The translations under genes and the position numbers were made by a program. 41,986 nucleotides of DNA from JBAXBF01 sp034429745 (GTDB lineage: Bacteria > Chloroflexota > Anaerolineae > Anaerolineales > DRKV01): the NCBI GenBank assembly GCA_034429745.1, contig DAOUFY010000064.1:1-41986 (forward strand), written 5' to 3'. Under the pieces are notes generated by a model. The model searched no databases and was not told where the DNA came from. It worked only from the letters and a program-made list of their open reading frames with translations. Within the stretch, counting starts at the first letter, position 1; every line of letters starts with the position of its first letter. Of the stretch, positions 23,416-31,423 are shown one piece after another.

Positions 23416-24761
23416 TGCTCACCTCTTGAAGTTGAGTGGATGTCTTTGTTAGCATATTTTTGCAAAAGCGCTATTAGACTTTCCCAAGCTGGCTGATTCC
23501 AGGCGTTTAATTGGATCAATCGGTCATAGCAAGCTAAAGCTGATTCCACTTTGCCGGCTTGCAGATATAGTTTTGCTAGCCAAAACAGAGCTTCTTCGTG
23601 TTCAGGCTCAATTTCTAAAAGACGCTGATAGGCAGCGATTGCGGGTTCTATTTGTCCCATTAAAGCAAGGCATTTAGCTTCACGCTGTAAAATCTTTGAA
23701 GAACCTTTTTCTGAGTATTGGGCAGCTGCTATGATGGTTTGCCAAGCTTCTGTGATCTTGGCTTGCTGCAGCAAAACATCAAAGAGAAGCAAGCGGGAGT
23801 GAAGAAGCTCAGGGTATTTGCGAACAGCTTCGCGATAAACTTTTGATAATGTATCTAAATCGCCGCTATTTTTGGCTTCAAAAGCAATGCGGCTGTATTG
23901 GGCAAAGTCAATTTGAGGTGGAGTGAATAAGTAAGGAGGGAGAACATCATCTAATGGGGGGATAGTATGACTTGCTCCTCTCTGATGTTGATTGCTTACT
24001 TGCTGAATTACGTCTAGAATAGAATGGTCAATGGCGGTTGCTTCTCGGTTGATGCGTTCAAAGTGTTCCCATTGGTAATAGGGGCGGTTATGATCCGAGC
24101 GGCCGCGAGCGAGTTTTTTCTTAAATTGATCTCTTGAACGCAGCAGGTAATGATTTAATTGGATTTTATCTACACTAAAGGGGCGGTAGGGTCCTTCTAC
24201 TCGATCGAAGTGTTCTCCAACTGCGAATGCGTCCTTTTTATATAAGAATTCATGGGGAGTAAGGGTGTTTATGGTCAAAGATGGCTGAACAATGCATTTA
24301 ACAATACTCATTTTTCCGCGTTCCACCGGAACATAGCGAATAAAGGCTGATGTTTGATTGTAAGGTGGCTTTTGATCCCAACCATTTGAGCCGAAGATCA
24401 GCCAATTGATAGATAACCCTGCATAAGGTTCATAGGCTTCTAAAAAAGCTTTGAGATCAGGGTTGGTCTTAGGAACAACAAATTCATCGCTGTCAATGAA
24501 TCCCAGCCAACGGGTGGTATGTCCTAGAAAATAAAGGCAATGGGTATAAGCCGGGTCTTGTTGGTGTTCACCAGGACAGTCAAATACTGTAACAACACCA
24601 TCTTGAATATATTGTTTTAGCGTACTGCTGACAGGGATATGGCTTTCATTGTCATAGATAAAGAAAGCTTCAACACCTATGGAAAGATGATATTCGATCC
24701 ATTCCAATAAGTTGTCTTCATCTTCATCTTTTACAATAAGACAAAAACTTAGGTAGTTCAT
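23412..24761 (-). CDS. GT92-like glycosyltransferase with C-terminal TPR repeats
   Basis: The 449-residue protein starts with a GT-A transferase domain of the GT92/DUF23 kind: LIVKDEDEDNLLEWIEYHLSIGVEAFFIYDNES (about 9-40), then the metal-binding triad DSDE at 90-93 in WLGFIDSDEFVVP, and a conserved histidine-rich end (KIQLNHYLLRSRDQFKKKLARG). After residue 300 come about four TPR units, seen as LAFEAKNSGDL-like helices and ALMGQIEPAIAAYQRLLEIEPEHEEALFWLAKLYLQAGKVESAL. TPRs often serve protein contacts. It is translationally coupled to the GT4 gene downstream. The ATG at 24761 lies eight bases after the upstream lipoprotein's stop; no good ribosome binding site is seen. Confidence 0.87.
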   Translation of the reverse strand: MNYLSFCLIVKDEDEDNLLEWIEYHLSIGVEAFFIYDNESHIPVSSTLKQYIQDGVVTVFDCPGEHQQDPAYTHCLYFLGHTTRWLGFIDSDEFVVPKTNPDLKAFLEAYEPYAGLSINWLIFGSNGWDQKPPYNQTSAFIRYVPVERGKMSIVKCIVQPSLTINTLTPHEFLYKKDAFAVGEHFDRVEGPYRPFSVDKIQLNHYLLRSRDQFKKKLARGRSDHNRPYYQWEHFERINREATAIDHSILDVIQQVSNQHQRGASHTIPPLDDVLPPYLFTPPQIDFAQYSRIAFEAKNSGDLDTLSKVYREAVRKYPELLHSRLLLFDVLLQQAKITEAWQTIIAAAQYSEKGSSKILQREAKCLALMGQIEPAIAAYQRLLEIEPEHEEALFWLAKLYLQAGKVESALACYDRLIQLNAWNQPAWESLIALLQKYANKDIHSTSRGEH

Positions 24762-24769
24762 AACTTTAT

Positions 24770-25426
24770 TTATGGAAGTTCTTTTACTTGAACCCTAGTC
24801 CAAATGGTTAGATCGGCTTGATCACCAAAACCGAAAAGCATCCCTTTGTCATTGCGTAGCATCCAATCACCTTGAAAAGTCCCTTCTTGCGAGGGAGAGA
24901 TGAGCGTAAGGGAAATTTCGATTTCATCCTGGGGATAGACATATCTATCGGTTAAGGGAATAGCGGGCGGGGCTCCAAAAGAGTGCCCCTTGACAAAAAC
25001 GAGCTGATAAGAAGGCGTCCAAATACAAGTGCCATTATTTTTTATGCGCCAAACTTTTTCAAAAGTTTGGTTAGGGATCAGAATTGTATCATCTGGGATA
25101 GTAACGTCAAACACAAAGCGAGCCCGATCACAAGGAATGGTGGGAGAAAGAGTGGGAAGTAAAGGAGAAGCAGTCAAGTTAGATGGTAGGTTAATTATCG
25201 GTGAAGGTGTGCTGACAGAGGGCGCAAGGGAAGTAACCGTAGGCCGCTGAGTGCCAAGAGCAAGCGATCTTTGAACTGCTAAGGTCTGAGCTGCGTAGGT
25301 GTACATAATATGGGGACCTTGAGTTGCCTTTTCTTTATATCCAGGAAAGTTGCATGCTGAAATGAATATGATTAACCCGAATGCGACAATTATCATCAAG
25401 CCTTGTTTATTATATATGTTATTCAT
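24770..25426 (-). CDS. Lipoprotein with NBR1-Ig-like domain
   Basis: The 218-residue protein begins with a lipoprotein signal peptide (lipobox FISAC, C25). A threonine/serine/proline-rich stalk runs to about residue 100. The C-terminal 110 residues form an Ig-like domain of the type called NBR1 central (Ig-like) domain: PNQTFEKVWRIKNNGTCIWTPSYQLVFVKG, PLTDRYVYPQDEIEISLTLISPSQEGTFQGDWMLRNDKG and GDQADLTIWTRVQV. Lipoproteins of this make-up are frequent in Anaerolineae, which supports the taxonomic guess. It is the first gene of the six-gene minus operon. Its role is probably binding at the cell surface; the ligand is unknown. Confidence 0.88.
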   Translation of the reverse strand: MNNIYNKQGLMIIVAFGLIIFISACNFPGYKEKATQGPHIMYTYAAQTLAVQRSLALGTQRPTVTSLAPSVSTPSPIINLPSNLTASPLLPTLSPTIPCDRARFVFDVTIPDDTILIPNQTFEKVWRIKNNGTCIWTPSYQLVFVKGHSFGAPPAIPLTDRYVYPQDEIEISLTLISPSQEGTFQGDWMLRNDKGMLFGFGDQADLTIWTRVQVKELP

Positions 25427-25473
25427 TGCTTATAAACACCTAATCATTTGGCTAATTCTATATTATGGATTCC

Positions 25474-25479
25474 ATTATA
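25474..25479 (-). promoter_or_regulatory. Putative -10 box of the lipoprotein/glycosyltransferase operon
   Basis: On the minus strand, GATATAATGG carries a perfect TATAAT about 48 bp before the start at 25426. No convincing -35 is found. Confidence 0.4.
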
Positions 25480-25556
25480 TCTTAAACTGAAGACCAATAG
25501 TAAAATCAGCGATTATGGCAAGGGACATCTAATGATTAAAAAATGTAAAAATACGA

Positions 25557-25562
25557 TATAAT
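25557..25562 (+). promoter_or_regulatory. -10 box very close to the PAS protein start
   Basis: TATAAT ends nine bases before the ATG at 25572, so the expected transcript start would lie within a few bases of the start codon. The mRNA may be leaderless, or the true start may be further in. Confidence 0.4.
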
Positions 25563-25571
25563 AGGTATAGT

Positions 25572-26213
25572 ATGGAAGATGAATCAACAAAAATGTTGAC
25601 TTTATCGCTTCCTCCTGAACGGAGTGAGGAAAAGGAATTATTTGCTCAGGCGAAGATGATTGCCGAGCAAGCGTTGATCCAAAAGTTATTAAATGCTGTT
25701 CACGATTTAGTAGTAATTTTCAATCAAGAACGTGAAATCGTATATGCAAACCCGGCGTTTTTTGCTTGGCTTCAATTGGAACAAGCTGAACAAGTCTGTG
25801 GATTGCGGCTTGGAGAAGCTGTGCAATGTGTTAATGCTCATCAACTTAAAGAGGGCTGCGGTTCCTCTGAAAAATGCGAAGGTTGTGGGGCGTTGCGTGC
25901 AATTCTGCGGGCTCAGAAAGGTGATAATGACGCAAGGCTTTATGAATTATTGGACAAGCATGGAAATTCTAGCAAATTGCATATAACGACTACGCCAATT
26001 CAGGTGGATGGGCAGCAGTTTATTTTATTTTCAGCGGTACCAGTTGAAACTAAAACAAACCTTAATAAGCTTCAACCGATTGTTGCTCAAGCGGTAAGAG
26101 AGATGAGAGATTTATCAAAGCAGCTTTGGATGGTGAGCGGAGAGCAGGCAAAACCATTATTGGAAAGGCTGAACACTCTAATAGAATTGCTCTCGAACCT
26201 AGTCGGGGGGTAA
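25572..26213 (+). CDS. Stand-alone PAS-domain protein with cysteine cluster
   Basis: The 213-residue soluble protein has an N-terminal helix (1-40), one PAS domain (about 40-155: LVVIFNQEREIVYANPAFFAWL ... LHITTTPIQVDGQQFILF) and a C-terminal helical tail. Within the PAS, a cysteine-rich insert spans residues about 76-113, with CVNAHQLKEGCGSSEKCEGCGA; such inserts occur in PAS domains of some sensor kinases. The tail resembles the dimer helix of a histidine kinase, but I see no phospho-histidine box and no ATPase domain. It may sense redox state or a metal and act by protein contact. It converges on the NarL-type regulator gene, and the two coding regions overlap by 15 bp. Confidence 0.82.
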   Translation: MEDESTKMLTLSLPPERSEEKELFAQAKMIAEQALIQKLLNAVHDLVVIFNQEREIVYANPAFFAWLQLEQAEQVCGLRLGEAVQCVNAHQLKEGCGSSEKCEGCGALRAILRAQKGDNDARLYELLDKHGNSSKLHITTTPIQVDGQQFILFSAVPVETKTNLNKLQPIVAQAVREMRDLSKQLWMVSGEQAKPLLERLNTLIELLSNLVGG

Positions 26214-26849
26214 TATGCCATGCCGGATGGCAAAACGAATCAGCTCTGTTTGATTGTGCAAGTTCAGCTTGCTCATAAAATTCGCACGATGCATCTCCAC
26301 TGTACGTTGACTAAGAAATAATTTCTCGGCAATTTGAGCAGCTGTGTAACCTTCGGCAGAAAGCTGCAGCACTTCGCGTTCTCGGTCGGTAAGCAGATCA
26401 TACGGATCGGAAAATTCATTGCTGCGGGCTTTTTCTACGTATAAGGACGCAGCGCGCTGGGATATCGAATGACTAAAGTAGTATTCACCACGCAGCACAG
26501 TTCGTATAGCCTGCAGCAAGTCTTCCGTTGCGGAAGCTTTCAATACGTAACCCTGTGCTCCATTGCGTAATGCCCTAAGGACATAAGATTCATCACTGTG
26601 CATGGAAAGGACAATGACCTTGGTGTTAGGGAAATCTTTGGTGATTTTACGAGTTACATCTAACCCATTTAGACCTGGCATAGAGATATCCAAGATAACT
26701 ATGTCGGCTTTATTGCCCTCGATAGCATGCAAAGCACTTTGGCCATCATTAGCTTCAGCTATGACTTTTAGATCGGGTTCTGTTTCCAACAGGCCTCGTA
26801 AGCCTTGTCTGATAATTGGGTGATCATCTACAAGAATAATATTGATCAT
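26199..26849 (-). CDS. NarL/LuxR-family response regulator
   Basis: The 216-residue transcription factor has a receiver domain (1-120), with the acidic pair in LVDDHP, D54 in IVILDISMPGLNG, S/T in VLSMHS and K in VLKASA. A LuxR-type helix-turn-helix occupies about 148-212 (LTDREREVLQLSAEGYTAAQIAEKLFLSQRTVEMHRANFMSKL). It starts 12 bp after the stop of the HisKA_3 kinase on the same strand, so the two form a pair. Together with hypB they make a three-gene operon. Regulated genes are not visible. Confidence 0.95.
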   Translation of the reverse strand: MINIILVDDHPIIRQGLRGLLETEPDLKVIAEANDGQSALHAIEGNKADIVILDISMPGLNGLDVTRKITKDFPNTKVIVLSMHSDESYVLRALRNGAQGYVLKASATEDLLQAIRTVLRGEYYFSHSISQRAASLYVEKARSNEFSDPYDLLTDREREVLQLSAEGYTAAQIAEKLFLSQRTVEMHRANFMSKLNLHNQTELIRFAIRHGILPPD

Positions 26850-26861
26850 AAAAATTTTTCC

Positions 26862-28649
26862 TTATGAAATACAAGCTGAAGAAGGTTGGTTGGATAAGGG
26901 AATCTTTGTCCAGATAAATGTTCCTGCACCTGGAGCAGAATCAATGTGAAATTCGCCTCCCAATAGAGCAGCCCGTTCGCGCATCCCGGCAATACCATAA
27001 GAATACCCTTGGTTTTCCTTATCAATTATATCAAAACCAACACCATGATCTTCAATTTCGATCAGTAAAAAGGTACCATCATTCAATAAGCGCACACTAA
27101 CTTCTTTTGTGTTAGCATAACGGGCAACATTTGTAAGGGCTTCTTGAACAATACGAAAAGCGGCTGTTTCAAGTTCTGTACTAAACCTTTGTCCTTCCAA
27201 TCCATCATGCTGAAAAAAAACTTCTATTCCAGTCTGCTGTGTATATTGCTCAATTGTATAGAGCAAGGCAGACAATAACCCAAATTCATCTAACATCACT
27301 GGGCGCAAACTAAGTGAGATGTCATTTACTTTCTGGATTAGTTGACTAAGAATTTGTTGAGCCTGATAGGTGTATTGTTGAGGAGACTTGGCTGTTTTTA
27401 TACCTAATTCAAGCGTAAGTTTTATACCGGTTAGGGCTTGACCAATTTCATCATGCAATTCGCCGGCTAAACGGCGGCGCTCCGCTTCCTGAAGCTCTAC
27501 AAGGTGACGGGATAGAATTATCGTTTGCTGATGAGCTTGATTCAATTCCTTAAGCAGGTGAGTTTGTTCATCAATCTTTTGTTCAAGGGTAAAGTTAGCT
27601 TGCCTAAGAGCATGAGCAGCAATTGTAACGCGGTTAATAATATTGCTGAATGATTCTGCTAGGTAACCTATTTCATCCTTGAAAGATACAGGCAACGAAG
27701 TATTCCAATCACCTTCATCCACTTTTTGGATAAATTCAATCAAACGGTATAAAGGTCGGATGATGAGATAGCGATACAGTAAAGGAAGGCCAGCTAGCAA
27801 AATGGCATGTGCAATGAGGGAGAAGCTAAAAAGATGAAATCGCAAAGAAGGGGGTACCCATAAACCTAACCATGCCAGCATTAGAGAAGGGGTAATTATA
27901 TACAATAAACTCAATTTAACAATTAATCCCAAATTTTCTGGGGCATAGTGAAAGTAAATGAGTGCCAACACGCTGCCGCCCAATAGCAAACCGCAGCTGA
28001 GCCAAAAATCATAGAAACTGTTAAAAGATCCATTGTAAGTCCATTGGGCGATGAGAAAGACGATTACCCAGCCTATCCACCCGAGGCATAATGTTAAAGC
28101 TAGTCTCGGGTTTCCATTTGCTGTCAGCCACCAGCGCCAGTTCCATTTTTTATTTTGGATTTTCCTCCATTGGTAAACTTGGCGATAGTAAAGTGAGACT
28201 ATCCATAATCCTGCAGCGGTGTAAAAACCAGGTAGGAACCATGCATTAATAATTGGGAAAGGAATCGGGGTTATAGTCCACGATTGGCTTTCGGCTAATG
28301 CTATAAGTAAGCCATATAATGCAAAAAGGACAATGAGTGAGGAAGTTATGATGCGCTCACGCAGAGATACAGACACCTTTAACGGAAACACATAGGTTGC
28401 TTCTAACAAGGGAAGCAAACTTAGGATGAGAAAGGAAAGGACAACGTCGCGGCTAATCTGCGTTTCTTGAGTGGTAATGCCAATACCTAGGCCTATTCCT
28501 GCTGTGGCTGAAAGTACAATAAAAAACCATCCCATGTATTTGGTAGATGAAGATGTAGCTTTAAGCAGCATGAACAAGCCAAAAGTAGAAAATAATATTA
28601 TCTGGCTCAACTGTCCTATGCTAATCGGAGTTAGGGATAAAACGATCAT
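26862..28649 (-). CDS. NarX/LiaS-type sensor histidine kinase (HisKA_3)
   Basis: This 595-residue kinase has about eight membrane segments in its first 300 residues, with short loops, so the signal is probably sensed in or near the membrane. A HAMP domain (about 296-348; VSFKDEIGYLAESF) is followed by a coiled coil (350-395), then HisKA_3 with H399 in RRRLAGELHDEIGQALTGIK and a HATPase with EALTNVARYAN, EDHGVGFDI and YGIAGMRERAALLGG. All catalytic elements look intact. The start overlaps the stop of hypB by four bases (ATGA), so the kinase is translated with a nickel-handling GTPase. The pairing with the NarL regulator downstream is firm; the signal is unknown, and nickel or redox state are possibilities only. 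Confidence 0.93.
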   Translation of the reverse strand: MIVLSLTPISIGQLSQIILFSTFGLFMLLKATSSSTKYMGWFFIVLSATAGIGLGIGITTQETQISRDVVLSFLILSLLPLLEATYVFPLKVSVSLRERIITSSLIVLFALYGLLIALAESQSWTITPIPFPIINAWFLPGFYTAAGLWIVSLYYRQVYQWRKIQNKKWNWRWWLTANGNPRLALTLCLGWIGWVIVFLIAQWTYNGSFNSFYDFWLSCGLLLGGSVLALIYFHYAPENLGLIVKLSLLYIITPSLMLAWLGLWVPPSLRFHLFSFSLIAHAILLAGLPLLYRYLIIRPLYRLIEFIQKVDEGDWNTSLPVSFKDEIGYLAESFSNIINRVTIAAHALRQANFTLEQKIDEQTHLLKELNQAHQQTIILSRHLVELQEAERRRLAGELHDEIGQALTGIKLTLELGIKTAKSPQQYTYQAQQILSQLIQKVNDISLSLRPVMLDEFGLLSALLYTIEQYTQQTGIEVFFQHDGLEGQRFSTELETAAFRIVQEALTNVARYANTKEVSVRLLNDGTFLLIEIEDHGVGFDIIDKENQGYSYGIAGMRERAALLGGEFHIDSAPGAGTFIWTKIPLSNQPSSACIS

Positions 28650-29314
28650 TTCTTGGTAGAGTTAATTTTCGCTCTTAGCCAATCACACCATTGGGATACA
28701 CCTTCACCGGTAACACTTGAGAGTGGAAAAGTAACGAGGTTAGGATTAAGCATTTCAACTCCACGCTTGAAATATTCCATATTGAAGTTCAAGTAGGGCA
28801 GTAGGTCAATCTTGTTGATGATGAGCACATCAACACCACGGTACATATTTGGGTATTTATATGGCTTGTCATCGCCTTCTGGGGTTGAGGCAATCAGTAC
28901 GCTGGCATGAGCACCTAAAGGGAATGCAGCCGGGCATATAAGGTTGCCAACATTTTCTATAATGACTAAATCTAGCTGATCGAGGGGGAGTTTCTGCAAA
29001 CCACTGCTCAGCATCACAGCATCTAAATGACACTCTCCGCCGGTATTTATTTGAACAGCTGCTGCGCCGGCTTCCATAACTTTATCAGAATCAATAGTTA
29101 CTGGAGCTGTGTCCCCTTCTACTACGCCAATGCGAAATTCATTTGCTAATTGTTTAATAGTTTGAAGAATAACGCTGGTTTTTCCAGCACCGGGTGATGC
29201 CATCATGTTTAACGCAAATACACCATGAGAATCCAGCAAAGTACGATTAGAAGCGGCTACCGCTTCATTTGCGTCTAATATTTTTTCGACGATTGATATG
29301 CGTGAGATAGACAT
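28646..29314 (-). CDS. hypB: HypB hydrogenase nickel-insertion GTPase
   Basis: The 222-residue G-protein of the SIMIBI class delivers nickel to [NiFe]-hydrogenase, with HypA. The P-loop is MMASPGAGKTS (40-47). VVEGDTAPVTIDSDKVMEAG gives switch I. The metal site residues C95 and H96 in NTGGECHLDA and C127 in IENVGNLICP are kept, and NKIDLLPY gives base specificity. The N-terminal CXXCGC nickel site and the histidine-rich stretch of some HypB proteins are missing, as in many bacteria. No hydrogenase subunit or hypA/C/D/E/F gene is in the window. It is the first gene of an operon with a two-component system, overlapping the kinase gene by four bases. Confidence 0.94.
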   Translation of the reverse strand: MSISRISIVEKILDANEAVAASNRTLLDSHGVFALNMMASPGAGKTSVILQTIKQLANEFRIGVVEGDTAPVTIDSDKVMEAGAAAVQINTGGECHLDAVMLSSGLQKLPLDQLDLVIIENVGNLICPAAFPLGAHASVLIASTPEGDDKPYKYPNMYRGVDVLIINKIDLLPYLNFNMEYFKRGVEMLNPNLVTFPLSSVTGEGVSQWCDWLRAKINSTKK

Positions 29315-29364
29315 AAATCCTCCGAGTTGTTGGTGATAAGTTTTTAAGGATTACTTGTGGTAGA

Positions 29365-29370
29365 ATTATA
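29365..29370 (-). promoter_or_regulatory. Putative -10 box of the hypB operon
   Basis: AGGTTATAATTCT on the minus strand contains a perfect TATAAT about 50 bp before hypB. The flanking AGGTTATAATT is shared with the fixA upstream region. No clear -35 is seen. Confidence 0.4.
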
Positions 29371-29400
29371 ACCTAATGTGAGAAAGAAGCGATCACCCGT

Positions 29401-29427
29401 TTGATAAATTGTGATTGTCTATATAAA
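29401..29427 (+). promoter_or_regulatory. Putative promoter of the MDR-ccmC-ccmD operon
   Basis: TTGATA at 29401-29406 and TATAAA at 29422-29427 are separated by 15 bp, slightly short. The start codon at 29463 follows after a hairpin. Confidence 0.35.
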
Positions 29428-29430
29428 CAT

Positions 29431-29450
29431 TTTGCTATTTGGATAGCAAA
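29431..29450 (+). promoter_or_regulatory. Perfect 8-bp hairpin/palindrome just before the ribosome binding site
   Basis: TTTGCTAT (29431-29438) and ATAGCAAA (29443-29450) are perfect inverted repeats around a four-base TTGG loop. The AAAGG ribosome binding site of the MDR gene begins directly after. It may be a protein-binding operator overlapping the start of transcription or an mRNA hairpin affecting translation or stability. No T-tract follows, so it is not a terminator. Confidence 0.5.
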
Positions 29451-29462
29451 GAAAGGATCAAG

Positions 29463-30488
29463 ATGAGCTATCTTGAAGTAGTTTTGAGCAAATATGGGGG
29501 ACCGGAAGCAATACAAGTCGTGGAAAGAGACGATTTTCCTACGCCTAAAGAGGGGGAAGTACGGATAAGAATGCTGGCTAGCAGTGTATCTTTCACGGAT
29601 ACACTGATTAGGCGCAATCGCTATCCGATTTTTGTAAAGCCGCCTTTTGTGCCCGGTTATGAGATGGTAGGTGAAGTAGATGATATTGGTGAGGGGGTTA
29701 CTCACTTGAGTGTGGGGGATCGAGTTGCCGCGTTAACTGTTATTGGTGGTAATAGTGAGGTGGTTTGTCTTAAAGCAGATCAAGTTGTGCAATTTCCAAA
29801 TGACATAGATCCGAGTGAGGCATTATGCATGGTGCTTTCTTACACTACGGCTTTTCAGATGCTGCATAGAATAGCGGATGTGAAACAAGGAGATGTTATT
29901 CTCATTCACGGTGCAAGTGGAGTGGTGGGCAATGCCCTAGGACAATTAGGGGCATTAGCTGGATTGAAAATGTTTGGTACTGCTTCAAAGTCTAAACATG
30001 AGTTATTGCAAAAAGCCAATGTCATACCTATAGATTATCATATTGAGGATTTTAAAGAAGTGATAAAAAGTCAATATCCAGAAGGAATTGAAGCTGTGTT
30101 TGATCCTTTTGGAGGGGGTATTGCCCGCAACTCTTTTGAGCTATTAAAGAGGAACGGGATTTTAATTGGATATGGTTTTCGCAATCAAGCAGAAGGGAAA
30201 ATGGCTCTAGTAGGATTAGAAATTTTACGCTTGAAATTGTGGAATTGGTTACCTAATGGAAAAAGAGCTGCTTTTTATTCGATTGATGGGCTGAGAAAGC
30301 AGCGGTTGGATTGGTTCAAAGAGGATTTAAAACATTTATTTAACCTGCTAAAAGACGGTAAAGTGAAACCAATTATTGCAGCAAAAATGCCCCTCACTCA
30401 AGCAGCTGAAGCCCACAAGTTGGTGGAAAATGATCGTCCTTCAGGAAAGGTTATTTTGCTGCCCATTACAGGAAAACATGAGTGCTGA
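29463..30488 (+). CDS. MDR-family NAD(P)H:quinone-type oxidoreductase
   Basis: The ATG at 29463 (341 residues) has AAAGG seven bases upstream; a TTG at 29439 is less likely because it lies in the hairpin. The protein belongs to the zinc-free medium-chain dehydrogenase/reductases. It has a GroES-like N-terminal half (VVLSKYGGPEAIQVVERDDFPTPKEGEVRIRM; PGYEMVGEVDDIGEGV) and a Rossmann half with VILIHGASGVVGNALGQLG. Structural or catalytic zinc cysteines are absent. Members reduce quinones or enones with NADPH; the substrate here is unknown. Its end overlaps the ccmC start by 11 bp, which ties it to cytochrome c maturation genes, although its link with that process is not established. Confidence 0.9.
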   Translation: MSYLEVVLSKYGGPEAIQVVERDDFPTPKEGEVRIRMLASSVSFTDTLIRRNRYPIFVKPPFVPGYEMVGEVDDIGEGVTHLSVGDRVAALTVIGGNSEVVCLKADQVVQFPNDIDPSEALCMVLSYTTAFQMLHRIADVKQGDVILIHGASGVVGNALGQLGALAGLKMFGTASKSKHELLQKANVIPIDYHIEDFKEVIKSQYPEGIEAVFDPFGGGIARNSFELLKRNGILIGYGFRNQAEGKMALVGLEILRLKLWNWLPNGKRAAFYSIDGLRKQRLDWFKEDLKHLFNLLKDGKVKPIIAAKMPLTQAAEAHKLVENDRPSGKVILLPITGKHEC

Positions 30489-31197
30489 TGAGCTTTTCTT
30501 TAAAGATTTTCGTCTTTCGCCGCGCATATTGCATAGTGTTACTATTGCAAGCATTGTATCCGTTCTGATATTTCTCGGAATGATTTTAGTTTATGCTCCT
30601 TTAGAGAAAGTGATGGGAGCAGTGCAAAAAGTATTTTATATTCACGTGGCTGTACTTTGGGTAGGGATGTTGGGTTTTTTTGCGGCGGCGATAACTAGTA
30701 TTTTGTATATAAGAACTTACAAAGAACGCTTCGATAAAATGAGTGTCGCAGCGATTGAGATCAGCCTAGTATTTTTTCTTTTGGGAATAATCAGCGGATC
30801 TATATGGGCTAAGCCAGTATGGAATACCTGGTGGACATGGGATCCTCGCTTGACTTCTGCAGCGATATTGGTGCTGGTTTATTTTGCTTATTTCATTTTG
30901 CGTCAAAGCATTGAAGACTTAGATCTGCGGGCTCGCTATAGTGCTATTTATGCCTTGCTTGGGTTTGTAAGCGTACCATTGACCTTTTTTTCTATACGTT
31001 TTATGCGTACTATTCATCCCGTGCTCATCGCACCTAATGAAGGAGGTGGGTTAAATATTGTTCCTCCAATGGCACATACGCTTATTGTAGGAATAATAGC
31101 ATTTTCTTTATTGTTTTTATGCCTTTATTTGCAGCGGATTCGGTTAGCTTATTTACGTGAGGAATGTGAAATTCTAAAGGCAAGGCTTTATGATTAA
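30478..31197 (+). CDS. ccmC: CcmC-type heme transport/handling protein
   Basis: The ATG at 30478 (239 residues) lies inside the end of the MDR gene with AGGA upstream. Six membrane segments are visible. The tryptophan-rich heme-binding loop SIWAKPVWNTWWTWDPRLTS is the hallmark of the CcmC/CcmF/CcsA (HemC) family. The flanking histidines are in YIHVAVLWVGM (first loop) and RTIHPVL (last outer loop). CcmC passes heme to CcmE in system I cytochrome c maturation. The size fits CcmC, not the larger CcmF. A ccmD-like gene follows with an 8-bp overlap. ccmA, B, E, F and H are not in the window. Confidence 0.92.
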   Translation: MSADELFFKDFRLSPRILHSVTIASIVSVLIFLGMILVYAPLEKVMGAVQKVFYIHVAVLWVGMLGFFAAAITSILYIRTYKERFDKMSVAAIEISLVFFLLGIISGSIWAKPVWNTWWTWDPRLTSAAILVLVYFAYFILRQSIEDLDLRARYSAIYALLGFVSVPLTFFSIRFMRTIHPVLIAPNEGGGLNIVPPMAHTLIVGIIAFSLLFLCLYLQRIRLAYLREECEILKARLYD

Positions 31198-31423
31198 TGC
31201 TGTAATGAGCATTGCAAATAGAGTTCTGCAAGTACCTGATACCTCAGATTATTTCATCTTAGGTTATGGGGTTGTTTTTATTGGGATATTGTTATACGTT
31301 CTCAGTTTAGTGTTTCGTTTCTCACAAACTCAAAAAGAAATAAAGCATGTGCGGGATTTAGAAAAAGATAAACTTCAAAGCAAGCAAGATGAGGAAAAAC
31401 CCGTACAGCCGTTTGACGGTTGA
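31190..31423 (+). CDS. CcmD-like small membrane protein
   Basis: The 77-residue protein has a single membrane helix (about 22-43, FILGYGVVFIGILLYVLSLVF) followed by a basic/charged coiled coil (QKEIKHVRDLEKDKLQSKQDEEK). Size, topology and position right after ccmC match CcmD, which helps release holo-CcmE. Sequence identity in this family is low, so the call rests on context. The gene overlaps ccmC by eight bases. Its last 66 bp overlap, in antisense, the end of the TauE gene. Confidence 0.75.
   Translation: MINAVMSIANRVLQVPDTSDYFILGYGVVFIGILLYVLSLVFRFSQTQKEIKHVRDLEKDKLQSKQDEEKPVQPFDG

Noticed and set aside
28646..29314. Hydrogenase gene cluster around hypB
   Set aside because: No hydrogenase subunit, maturation protease or other hyp gene is present on either side.
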